A stretch of 24,750 bases of DNA. Source: Hemicentrotus pulcherrimus (lineage: Eukaryota > Echinodermata > Echinoidea > Camarodonta > Strongylocentrotidae). The notes below the pieces were generated by a model, which saw only the letters and a list, made by a program, of their open reading frames with translations, was not told where the DNA came from and did not search any database. Shown piece by piece: positions 1 through 11,400 of this stretch. The stretch lies in NCBI GenBank assembly GCA_003118195.1, contig BEXV01000302.1:137983-162732 (forward strand), given 5' to 3'. Each line of letters starts with the position of its first letter. Position 1 is the first letter of the stretch. The position numbers were made by a program, and so were the translations under genes.

Positions 1-728
1 CCAAAATATTCTAAATTCGATTAAAATATGAGCATTTATTAGTTCGGCTATAAGAAATTAAAATTAGATCTAGATAAAATGTGACACATTTCGAATATGT
101 ATCATTAGTTCAAATTAGTGTCTTATAAAAGTAGAGAAATGGGTTTATCCATAGAGATACATCCTTAAAACCTCTTTGCCAGAATGGGTTTATCAATGTC
201 ATTGATTGTTGGTACATGGTATTTCCTGTAAATAAGTAGGCCGGGGTGGTATATGGTATATATGCACAATGCGCAATCTTATTGCCTTTTTTCTTTGAAA
301 ATGAAAGCTACCGTAGCCTTGGTAATGAAAAGTAGCTTCGCCCGCGAAATTCGTAAAAATATGTCATCAAAGTCGCGATATCATGGAGTGTATTTTAAAT
401 CAAAGTCATCCAAGACCCTTCATCAGATTTTAAGTATGATTTATGTTTTTTAAAAAAGTCAAATACGTATTGGCGATGCGTTTGCAATGTATAGTAAGGA
501 GGCTCCGGGCCGTGTAAGCAACTCCATAGTCCATGGAGCACCGCCGCCGACACCTTCGGAAGCGGAGCTCCCTGGAGTTAGTGTAGGCAGATAAAGAGGA
601 GAGTCACCACCTACCTTTGAGTTAAAAACCCACTGCACTATCTTACTAGACAGATAATTTCTGTCTCTTTTGTTCGCAAGCCTCTTATTTTGGGTAGGGT
701 GGGCTCTTCTCTTTAGAGACAGAAGCCG
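1..728. other. 5' flank or first-intron sequence, no gene recognised
   Basis: No exon with acceptable splice sites or homology was found. A locally GC-richer stretch at about 485-600 supports a minus-strand open frame (459-770), but I recognise no domain in it. Part of it (661-712) is a diverged direct copy of the hairpin arm at 801-852, so it is probably repeat DNA. Confidence 0.5.
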
Positions 729-790
729 ATCATAGGTCTGCTGTCTGAAGTTTGTGTGCCACCAAAACAAAAAGTGCCACCAAACTTAAA

Positions 791-906
791 CCAAATTTTT
801 CGTCTCTTTCATTCGTTAGCCTCTTATTGGGGTACGGTTGGCTCTCTCTGGGTAGAGCCGACCGTACCCCAATAAGAGGCTAACGAACGAAAGAGACGAA
901 AAATTC
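791..906. repeat. Hairpin with about 45-bp arms
   Basis: The sequence around CCTCTTATTGGGGTACGGTT (left arm) is followed after about 15 bases by its near-perfect complement (right arm about 860-906). A third, direct and more diverged copy of the arm sits at 661-712. Confidence 0.85.
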
Positions 907-993
907 GGTCTACACCAAACTAAGTGGGACAAAGGTCTTTTGGCGCTAGTAGACCTAAGTAATATAGATCTAGAGTAAGTGTAGAATAGTTCC

Positions 994-1510
994 GTATCCA
1001 TTTTTTTAGCAGCTTTATATCTATTCTTGGCAAAGGAGTTTTAGCCCATTTTTTTACTCATTTTAATCATAATCATATATTGCATTTTCCACCTTAATTT
1101 GGATCACATCCGACATCGGGAAGCCTCCGTTTAGGGCTTCGATGTCGACGTCGTTACTAAGTACCGTCTCTGCGCTATAGCACCGCATCTCAAACTGAAG
1201 CTATCAGTGCGAAATTATGCAAACTTCTCGTATAGTATTATATATGCACGATGCCATAAACCATGCAAGAAGTTTAGTTTGCATAATTTTGCACTGATAG
1301 CTTCAGTTTGAGGTGTGGAGCTATAGCGCAGAGAAGGTACTGAGCGACGACGTCGACATCGAAGCACTGAACGGAGGCTTTCCGAATACAGATGTGATCA
1401 AAATTCAGGTGGAAAATGCAATAAATGATTATGAATATGATTAAAATGAGTAAAAAAATGGGATAAAACTCCTTTGCCAAGAATGGTAAACTGCTAAAAA
1501 AAATGGATAC
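994..1510. repeat. Long inverted repeat, about 230-bp arms
   Basis: Left arm about 994-1225 and right arm about 1276-1510 are inverted copies with scattered mismatches. For example, GTATCCATTTTTTTAGCAG on the left pairs with CTGCTAAAAAAAATGGATAC on the right. The central spacer is about 50 bases. Open frames in this stretch are by-products of the repeat. Confidence 0.88.
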
Positions 1511-1663
1511 GCAACTACAATAGCGACGGTCTTTTTACCAGATTTTTTTGGTCAAAATTGAAATCTGTCATTTTCTGTGTAAACATTTTTGCAGCAATAT
1601 TTTAAACCGTTACTGTCCCTGGCTGACATCTTCTTTCCTCATACGCATAAATAACACTTTTAC

Positions 1664-1681
1664 AGGCCTAGATCTAGGCCT
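1664..1681. repeat. 18-bp perfect palindrome
   Basis: AGGCCTAGATCTAGGCCT is self-complementary. It lies just inside the right end of the foldback region. No function is evident. Confidence 0.7.
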
Positions 1682-1709
1682 AATTTTTTAGATTAAATGC
1701 ATCAGAAAT

Positions 1710-1729
1710 GGTGGCACATTTGTGCCACC
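1710..1729. repeat. Short hairpin GGTGGCACA/TGTGCCACC
   Basis: Nine-base arms with a two-base loop. The right arm motif GTGCCACCA also occurs twice near the left side of the foldback element (757 and 774), suggesting a shared origin. Confidence 0.55.
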
Positions 1730-1881
1730 AATCTTCTGACAGCAGACCTAATGAGCTACTACCAGCACTGAAAGCCACCATGTTTGTTACTTTGTGTACA
1801 TTCAGGGCGGTCAGGGATATTATGAATGATTTTTTTTTCACTGGCTGTTGCCATAGCAACAAGCAGAGTTGACCAAAGACT

Positions 1882-2020
1882 TAAAGCCCAAGTCCACTCC
1901 AAAAATAACTTGCTTTCAATAGAACCAGAAAAATCAGACATACCAATCAACAAAAGTTTGAGCAAAATCGGATAACTAATAAGAAAGTTATGAATTTTTA
2001 ATGACATGAAAAACTTTGAA
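1882..2020 (+). mobile_element. One end of a TTAA-type MITE
   Basis: TTAAAGCCCAAGTCCACTCC followed by a stretch containing GAGCAAAATCGGATAA and AAGAAAGTTATGAATTTT resembles the left terminus of a repeat common in marine invertebrate genomes, as I remember it. No matching right terminus is seen, so the copy is truncated or degraded. The family assignment is from memory. Confidence 0.5.
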
Positions 2021-2139
2021 AATCACTACACAAATTGGCAACTCACTCATGAGTCTGTNACCAAAGACTTAACTCTGTTTCCTTGACGATCAGCCATGCA
2101 CAAAGAAGATGATTGAAAGACTTGATGATGAATTATTAG

Positions 2140-2184
2140 CAAGCTGTGATATTACAATTCATTGAATTGTAATATCACAGCTTG
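2140..2184. repeat. 45-bp near-perfect palindrome
   Basis: Two 22-base arms, left CAAGCTGTGATATTACAATT plus CA, are exact complements around a single T at 2162. It lies 160 bases upstream of the first recognised FANCA exon. It could be a young inverted duplication or an assembly or cloning foldback. Confidence 0.9.
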
Positions 2185-2346
2185 TTACTAACATGTAGAT
2201 GCCTACAAAGACTTTTCAGACCCAACGTTTACTTAAAAAAAAAAGAAAGGAATAAAATACAGATCTTTTTCATAGCCAAGCAGTTAGCCATATTATGCAC
2301 TTCAGTATGAATGTTGAAGAATTGTTTTTATTTTTGTTTATTCCAG

Positions 2347-2471
2347 AGGCAAGGCAGGAGAAACCCAAAGAAACCCACAATTTGAGAGGGAAAGATTTGC
2401 AACAGTTGATCCTGAATCTTCTAGATAACTATCAGGATTTTGAAAAACTTCTTAAAGAGATACAGGCGCAG
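2347..2471 (+). CDS. FANCA: FANCA exon, counterpart of human exon 2
   Basis: Acceptor tttattccag, donor cag|gtattc. The exon opens with two bases of a split codon, the same phase as human exon 2, and ends on a codon boundary. It encodes EKPKETHNLRGKDLQQLILN and then LLDNYQDFEKLLKEIQAQ, which aligns with the human helix ending RLLRSHQDLNALLLEVEG. The frame is also open upstream to an ATG at 2295 or 2310. An unspliced start there is possible, but the good acceptor and conserved phase favour a separate upstream first exon. Confidence 0.85.
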
Positions 2472-5400
2472 GTATTCAGTAACAGCTTTCATCAATCAAA
2501 TAACATATGTTGAACTTAAACTAGAGACAAGAAGAAATTTATTAGTGCATCCGTAAGGAATGGACTCCTGACATAAGTCAAATGCAGGAAAAGAAGGAGG
2601 ATTTAAAAAAGTTTGAAACAGGAATGACAAGAATCAAAGAGCTATAGAGATAAGGATTTGAAAGTATCTGGAATTACTTTATGATATTTATTTTTGCTGA
2701 CAAACTCCATCATATTGTTTAACTAGTGATGATACAATTTTTTCTGTAAAGGATTTATACAAAGCACCCAGCAATACATTGATGAAATTTCTGTATGTTT
2801 TGGTATTATTATCTAGAGTTCAGATGGGAGTTCCAATAGCAACAACAACAGATGTAGTAGCATTAGCAACATTGACAACTCATCAGCTGCCGGCATCAGT
2901 TCTGAACACCCGCCCAATGATGTTGAATGTGGAGAAATCAAGAAGTTCTGCTTAGAAGGTAATGAACCCATCATGTACCTTAGAATGTATTAACATATTT
3001 CCTGTGAAGGATATTAGAAGGAGGCCGACTTCTGTGATAATCTTAGACTTTGTTGACTACTGAATTTCTTAATAAACCAGGTCTTAATAAAAGAATCAGT
3101 CAGCTTCATAGGAAATGGGTTGATATTACAATTTGTTGTTTTATTTAGTTATGTGTATGTCTGATTTCATCAGCCACTCGATATCTTGTTGTCTCTCACT
3201 CGATAATATTCTTTCACTGTTCACCCCTCTGGTAATGCAGTTGAATCAATTACCACATGTCTGGAGCACCAAGCAACCTTGACTGGTGTTCCCATCTCTC
3301 AGTTTGCTTCAAAGAAATGTGCCACACTACTCTATGAGAGCTCTATTAGCAACAAGACGCAAGCACAGGATCAGGAGCCAGTCTCGGGGTGCCTCAACCA
3401 AGATCACAGGGTTAGTCGAGAGTCAGAGCAAAGTCTTTGAAGATTCTACAGTAGTAAAAGTTGATTGAGACCAAGAGCATGTTTGATTCCTCTAAAACAG
3501 GGCTTCTAAAAGTTTTGACACGGTCCACATCCAGAACTCTCGGCATGCAAATCCAGACCGCACCGGAGGCTCTGTTTTTTAAAAATAGTTTTTAAATTTA
3601 TCAATCCCTCTTAGAACAGGTAAAGACCTAATACAAGCCTGATTTTTCTTCAGTATGAAAGTGCCAGTTACTATAAATTTTTGCAGACACAAAATTGAAT
3701 AATGTTTGAGTAGTGTCAGGCTTTCCAGCAGTTAATAGTTCATTGTTCAACTTCTTTTGACGTATCATATGACCAAAAGAATTTTTTCGCGCAAATGGCA
3801 TCCCACTTATGCCATTTACATAAACAACACCTCAAAATATTTCACCTGATGATTTGTCATTATGATTTTCCTATCACTTTGGATAGATTTTTAAAGAAAA
3901 TTTTAACAAAAACCTAAGATTCAGACATGTTGAGGAGCATCTTTAAAGGTAAAGACCAATTATGGTCATGCGATTGCATTGTGAAAGAAACGTTGTGGAA
4001 TCAATCAGAAAAGGTTGATCATAAGTATTGATATAAGTATTGGTGTGTACTGCAAGGTTCTGGAATCATCAAAATGATAAGAAATTTGGCCCAGTCTTCG
4101 TAAAGTTACAAGCAATTTACACAGAAAGATGTAAATGGGACTATATGCACACGTGCACGACACATGCGTTTATATCTCTCACAGACCATAGATAAACTAA
4201 TTTACCAAATATATCAATTAGTAGGCGGTTTCCAGGCAAAATTGTTATCATCATGTATTAGTAAAAACATATTCTTTCACATGATTGGTAATAAGAGCTT
4301 CCATTTCATTTTTTGAAATTGGGGCGTTTCCAATACTGGTCTTTACCTTTAAAAGAATATAACAGGTCTTCACCAATAATGATTTGGCAGATTGTTTCAT
4401 GATGACATCAATTTTCTTGTTTAAATTTAGTTTTTGTTTTTTGTTTTAGATGTATGACATTGTTTGAATGCATTTGATTTTATGCAACTTCTCGCTAATT
4501 CATTACAGAGAAAGGTTGAGCTTGTAGTAAGCCTGATCAAAAGCTTGGATGCTCAGCATAGCTTTCACAGAGGCAAGTTTATTGAAGCATTCAATTCACA
4601 GGTAAGGCATATTGACTAATTTAGTCTATATGGCGATCAGTTATGTGGAGAATTAAAATTTGATAAGAAATGCATGAATTATATTCATTAGATATCAACA
4701 AGAAAGAAGACCTCTCCCCCCAATGAAAATAAATAATAAAAAATAAATCAAAGACCAACATTTATTTTTTGCTGTAAAAGGGTTTTATATCATATAAATA
4801 GAAATCTAATTATTTTGTTTTATTCAAGTTATGTGTAGTATTATATGATGAAGCACCCATGTTGAGTAATATGGAATGAATGAATAACTGACCAGCATTT
4901 TTTCATCTATTGGCTTATGTATATATATTCACATAATCATAACACCTTTATATTTCCAATAACAGTATCTATATAACATTTAAAAAACTTCAGCTATATG
5001 TGATGTGAGTTAATTAAATCTTGATATCTTTTCAAAATATTTTGTACATTGAATTTCCAGATCCACAGCGATTATGCCAGGTTTCCACCATGGCTACTGT
5101 GGCACCTCCACAAGGAATCTATCATGCCCTTTGACCTATTTGTGACCTCTCACCTTGGCCATCCAAAAGTCCTGAGTCATGTGGCAGGAGACCTTGCCAA
5201 TTTGAGGATCAAAAGTCAGCAAGCAGAAGAGGGCATCTGTGAGTTGTCACAGCAAGTCTTCATTGGTACGGATACAAATTGTGATTATACTATATGTACA
5301 ATAGGTTATTTCTACCGGTACTTACAATTTCTTTATCCAAGTAAAATGTTGAACGACCAAAATGGAAAGGACCAATAGTGGTGATACTTCAGGAACAAGA

Positions 5401-8400
5401 GCGTTTTAAGTGTTTGTGTTAGCAAATGATCTGCAAGCCTTTTATCATGAAAGGATCAAAAGAACATTTATAATTCTTTGCCCCTCCTAGTTTATTTAAA
5501 GCAGCAAGAGTCAAAAACATATCTTTAAGTATAATAAATGTTGTGGTAAGTCAATTTTTTTCCTGTGATATTGCCAAATACAATATACCTCCTGTCTATA
5601 ACATTTTTCTGCTTCTAGAAGTAAAGTCTTCCTAATCGATACTAGGCCAGTCATGCACAAGCACAAGCTGAATGCATGTGGAGATTTTTGCCCTTTTCAT
5701 TGAAAGGGTTACTAAGTTTAAACCATACTGCTTCTTGAATCTCTTTTCAGACACCCTGACTCACTTTATCCAAGTTGCCCATCCAAGCAAAGATGCTCCA
5801 TCTTCTGGAAGTACTAAAACAATTACCAAGGTAAGTAAACTAGATTGAATGTTAGTTATCACTAGTCCACTCAGCATTGGTCATTTAAAAAAGAACTTAT
5901 GGAACGTAAAAAGGTCACACTTAATTTGTACAATGACTTCAGTTCTATTCATTGGTCAATTGAGTTAACACTGAATATGTCCTTTCTTTTTTACAGTGTG
6001 TGAAGGGAATTTTGGACAAGGTGTTTGCAAGTAAGTCAGACGTTAGTATATTTTACTTCATGATGTAATACATCAAGCTTGATAAATGTACAGAAATGTT
6101 GATATTAATATAATCATCCTTACAAAGTTTTGAACCATTAAATAAACATAAACAACATCTACAATATGAAGTGTTTAAAGGTAATACAAAGTTTTGGTAT
6201 GGGGTCATGAATTTGGTTAAAATGAACATATTGGAAGCATATGCGATCCTAAAATATGCAGTGATCGTTGTCCCGGTTGAAATCGAGTCTAAAGTTATGA
6301 AATTATTAATAACAAACTAGTTATGTTGTGTAGCGCCCTCTCAAGGTCAAGATATTAATCAAGCTATAAAACAATGTTTCTTGATTAATTTTGACCGATA
6401 AGCTATTCCCGTTAGGTATGTATATATCACAACTACATATTCTGAAATTTTCAGGGTCACAGCTACCATTGAACGGCCGCATGCGCTATTTGAAATTTAT
6501 CAACATTTATCGGGAGTACCGATAAATTTTTATTTTCATTTTTTCTCGAAAGCAGAAGTGTTTTAGGGGCTATTTTTTTTTAGTGCTTACTATACATCCA
6601 CAGGGGCATCCAAATATATCAAAATTGTAAAGAATCATTATCCACCAAATTTTCAAAATTTCCCAAAACTTTGTATTACCTTTAATGATAGTTCACTTGA
6701 GATGTGAAACTTATGTAAAACATCGGCTCATATGAGAGAATGTAATATCTTCTGAATAATAATAGTGCTAAAATATGCATTTATGTAGCTACTATAAACA
6801 TACTAATATACTCTTATGCACTTTAAACAAAGTATCACATTATTACCCCAGCTTTTGTTGAGTTACAATGGTACTCAAGCATTCAAGTAATTTATAATTC
6901 CTGTGTTCCAATTTACTACTTGTAAACATGTTTTTAGGCTAAATTGATTTACAAAGTGAGAATGTTGTACTTTCATAACTAAAAGTTTCACGTTCTCTAT
7001 AATTCATAAAGAGCTTATAGAAGCAGCCCATGACAACAAAACAAAGCTTGACAACCATGAAGGTCTGTTACCAATGGAAGAGATAAAGAGCCGTGTGTCA
7101 ACAGAATCTTGCCAACAGTTTGCTGTTCATCATGTCGCTCAACTCTTGTGCCACAATCCAATCTTTTCAGGTAGACCAATATTTTAGAAGAAAGTGGTGT
7201 GATTGTTGAACTTTTCGTCCTGTGTGCATTTGAGTGTGTAAAATATTTTGAGATGAGAGAAAGTTCAGCTGTTTATTTAAAGGCCCACTCCACTACTTGT
7301 AGCTACTTGTGCCCTCTCTATATTAAACAATGCCTAATCGGTGACCATTGGTCCCCCATGATCCTCTTTTTCTTATGTTAACTGAGAGCTGAGTTGATGA
7401 GATAACCACCTGTCCAATGACCTTGCAGGGCGGTCTAATCCCTCCTGTAAACCAGTACTGATAAGCTTTAACATAGAAGCGAAAATAGATAAGTAGATAA
7501 ATGATGAATCGATAATAAATAAGTGTAAAGATTACTTTAATATACAGATGTGAATTAATATCAGTAATACAAAAAAAAGTGACAGGAGTAAATGAACATA
7601 TAGGTGTATTATAGAAGGATACATTGGTGGTAATGTCTCATGACATTGGGGTACAGTTTATGAGATGATGACTAAGAAAAACTTTGAGCGGAAACAAGTA
7701 TATTGTGAAGAATAAAAATCACTTCAGTGTAGAATTAAACTCGGGATCTCGGCCAAATTTTCTAATGTTTGTTTCTATTGTTGCTAAAATGAATTATTTT
7801 GACATTTATTGGTTTATTTTTGAATGATCTATTTTATTAACAGTCACAGATGCTATAGGCAAGCAGCATGAATGGAGTTTAGCAAAGGCATCTCCTTGCA
7901 TCGTTGGTCTGTTCAGGCAACTATTGATACCACTACAAGAAACTGATGCTGTGGGACTATTGAGGAGAGTCTTGGACCAGGAGGAAGTATGTAGCTCATT
8001 GTTGGATAGTATGATTACATATAACCCCACTTTATGTTTGTAGACAAGGTATTTTCTCTACAGCTGTCTCTGTTGATCCAGGTTTTAAATGGATACCAGG
8101 CAGGGTGTATTCCTTATAACCAGTAACGATTGCTAGAGCTAAAGCCAGGGTTTTCATTTCCAAGCAATTTGGAAGTACAATGTACGTACTGATAATATAT
8201 CATCATGTGATATACACTTTACAAAAATGGAATATCATGATTTTTCTGCATTACTATTTTGTTTAATTTGAACTTCTCATGTTTCATTAGATCATTTCTA
8301 TAAATTGAAATATTTAGTCACAAACAAATTAACTTTATAAAAAAAATCTGTGTACTCATGTTTTTTTTCTTTTCTTTTCCAGGTGAATTGGAAAACTACT

Positions 8401-11400
8401 CTCATCTACACTTCAACAATTGTGATCTATTATCCTCTGGCCCAACAGTTAGTCAAAAGTAAGTAACGCTTGTTTTCCCTACCCTTCTCTCACTGTGTGA
8501 TTACATGTACTTTCATATTACAAAGGGCAAGTTCATGGTATGTACCATCATGAGATTATCAGAAATATTGATTTTATTTTATATTTTATCTCATTCAACC
8601 TCTAGTAATGCTAACCGCTTGCTTGAGTTGTAAAACATACATAAATCTTTAATGTAATCAGTTACATGTGGGACGCACTATGGCTTGTACTTGCCCATAA
8701 ACAAATTCATCGGATATTGCTTTTGGTGAAATGCAAAACTAAGCATAAAATATATGTTTGGCGAGTAGCAGTTGTACTTCTCTCACTCTCTGTCTGTCTC
8801 TGATGTTGTCCTCTTCTTCTTCTCTAATTTTTTTGATGACACATCATTTTCTTTTTCAATTTTCACCTTTATATCCTTTTTATTTGCTGTCACTTCAAAT
8901 ATCTCTCTCTGTTTCTTTGTCTGTCTATGCCTGTCTTTCTGTTTGCCAGTCTGTCTGTTTATCTCTGTCTCTGTTTCTCTCACACACAATCTGCCCCCAG
9001 TATTCTGCTCTGTCATTAGATTTTCCCTGTCCAACTTGTAACGGACATTTCTTTAAATATTCCCCTATTTCCCCCCTACTTGTTATATCTACCACATTAA
9101 TAATTGAATGTTCATCTCTCTGGTGTTCCATTGTCTTTATACAGACTGCATTTCAGACTTCATCGACCAAGCTTTTGAGAGCTATGAGGAAGATCTTTTG
9201 ATCTGTGCCTTCCTATTGGTCAGACAGGCGGCCAATGAGGGCCCTCATGTCTTCCCTTCTTACGCCGCGTGGTTCAAGGTAAAACACACAAATAATAATG
9301 ATATTGATAATACAGTGAAACCTGTCTATAAAGATCTCCCAAGTGAGACAAGAAAAGTGGTCTTTATAGGCAGGTGGTCTGTTGTACAGGTGGTCTTTAC
9401 ACAAGGTTTGACAGGAGCGGGTTCTTGTATTGCACTCATGTCTGTCAGAATTGTCATAATCGGAAATTACCAACCCATTGAAAATAAAGAGAACTATGTC
9501 CAGTCACAAAGAATTTTACTTTAAGAGGTACTTTAGAGGGAAAGGATTTAAAAGTCTTTAAACCATTTTATAGCACTCCAGTACACAATGTATTGAGCAA
9601 GGTGACACAATGAGGATTAGAACTCTAAAGAAATTTTTGTGAAAGGGTTCTCAGATTGTCCTTTTACATGGTACACTGATAAAGCACATCCTGTCTTTTC
9701 TTTGTCTAGCTATCAAAGCAACAACAGAAAAGCTTAATGATAGATCATAATGAGACCATTAGCCAGGGTCACTGTGAAAAGGTGAAATCTACTGGTATTA
9801 CAATAAATTTGAAATCAGTCAAACATGGGTATAAAAAGACCACTGCCAAAATTATCACTATTTATCAGTCTGTTTGATGTTTCCAAATTTTGAACTTACT
9901 TTAATGGTAATACAAAGTTTTGAAAATTGGTTGGATAGTGATTCTTTACGCTTTTTATATATTTGGATGCCCCTGTGGATGTATTATCAGCACAAGAAAA
10001 TTTAGCCCCTAAAACACGTTTGATTAATTTCAAATAGCGCTTACGGCCATACAATAATAGCTGCGACCATGACAATCTCAGAATATGTAGTTATGATAAT
10101 AATGTCCAAACGGAAATAGCCAATCAGACGATTTTTTTTTCAAGAAACATTGTTTTATGGCTACTGAGAGAGAGCTATACAACATTAAGAGTCATTGTTT
10201 ACAATTGAATGAGTTTAGACTCGATTTCAACCGCGACAACGATCACTGAATATTGTAGGATCGCATATGCTTCCAATATGTTCATTAGAACCAAATTCAT
10301 TAATCCATACCAAGACTTTGTATACTCTTTCAGGAAATGCAGAAAAATAGAATTTGACCATCCTGAACAAATACACATTTATTGAGCTTTACGGTAACTG
10401 AAAAGCACAACATTCCACTTTTAGTGGTTTTGTGGTGCCTTAATTATCACCATTATTGATCTCATTTTAACATTTTAAACATTTTCCAGGAGACATTTTC
10501 TTCATCTACCTTGGCTCACAGGAAAGCGTTCTCGTTTCTCATGGAGTTTCTCACCAAGCTTGTGCCTCATGAAACAGCTGTATCTCTCAGAGTAAGATAA
10601 CTTATGATTTGTCGCTTTCAGTACCGCCGTAAAACCTTTAGAGTCCTAAGCATAAACCACCAAATTACCACATACCTTCTGCAGTGTTTTGGTTTTTAAT
10701 CGCTATTGTAACTCTCTCTGATTAAATTACACTGTAATTATGAAATGTTGTATAATGCAAAGTATGCTAGACACATCAGGTAAGGCGATGTTCTGATATA
10801 TGAGGTGACTGTACAAATGTATTTGATTATAAGTGAAATGAATACCATCACTGACTTTCAGCTTCTGGCAGCTTGAGGGTTATATGAAGTAACTCTTCCC
10901 GGACTGCATATTGTGTCTTGATCACTCAGAGAGAGCTGGCTAAGAGTTACAGGCGTATTAAAACCTCATTCCATGTTAAAAGTTTGTGTTATGTTGCAAT
11001 GGCAATGTGCATGCACCTAAGCAAAATGTTGATTAACACAGCAAAGAACAAATTATACTGCCAGAATGATGTCAAAGGATCATTGATACCTTTCACTTGT
11101 TAGTGCAATTTCTCCTGTGTACTGTTTCCTTCACTTTCTTTTGCATTGACAATATTATAATATATATTTACTATACACACATTAAAAAAAGAAGGTGTTT
11201 TTAGTATATTTGTTTATTTGTTTCCAGGCTCATGTACAGAACCCACCCACCGCTCCATCTAAATGTCAGGAGGTTCTGAGAGACTACTTGCTCTTGGGAA
11301 AGACCAGGCTCTCTGATCTCAATGTGAGTACAGACATCAGAACATTTTACCATGCTTTTAACTTCTCCATTGATAAGTGAAGTACATGTATTTGTGACCC

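Larger units (their letters stand above)
729..1754. repeat. Foldback-type repeat bounded by short inverted repeats
   Basis: The outer boundaries are an inverted pair of about 20 bp: AGGTCTGCTGTCTGAAG at 734-750 and its near complement CTTCTGACAGCAGACCT at 1733-1749. Inside lie two successive hairpins, listed separately. No transposase frame is visible, so this looks like a non-autonomous foldback element or a composite of inverted copies. Confidence 0.55.

Noticed and set aside
459..770. 103-residue minus-strand open frame
   Set aside because: No recognisable domain, and part of it lies in repeat sequence shared with the hairpin at 791-906.
816..1480. Minus-strand open frames in the foldback region
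   Set aside because: They read through inverted-repeat arms and show no protein similarity.
2829..2945. An alternative frame in the second exon reads MGVPIATTTDVV, resembling human LGVPVG
   Set aside because: That frame meets a stop before the good donor. The true GVP counterpart is in the next exon (3241-3410), in correct phase and with longer similarity.
8758..9201. 147-residue plus-strand frame rich in Ser, Leu and Cys
   Set aside because: It is translation of CT/TCTG simple sequence; its end overlaps a real FANCA exon in a different frame.
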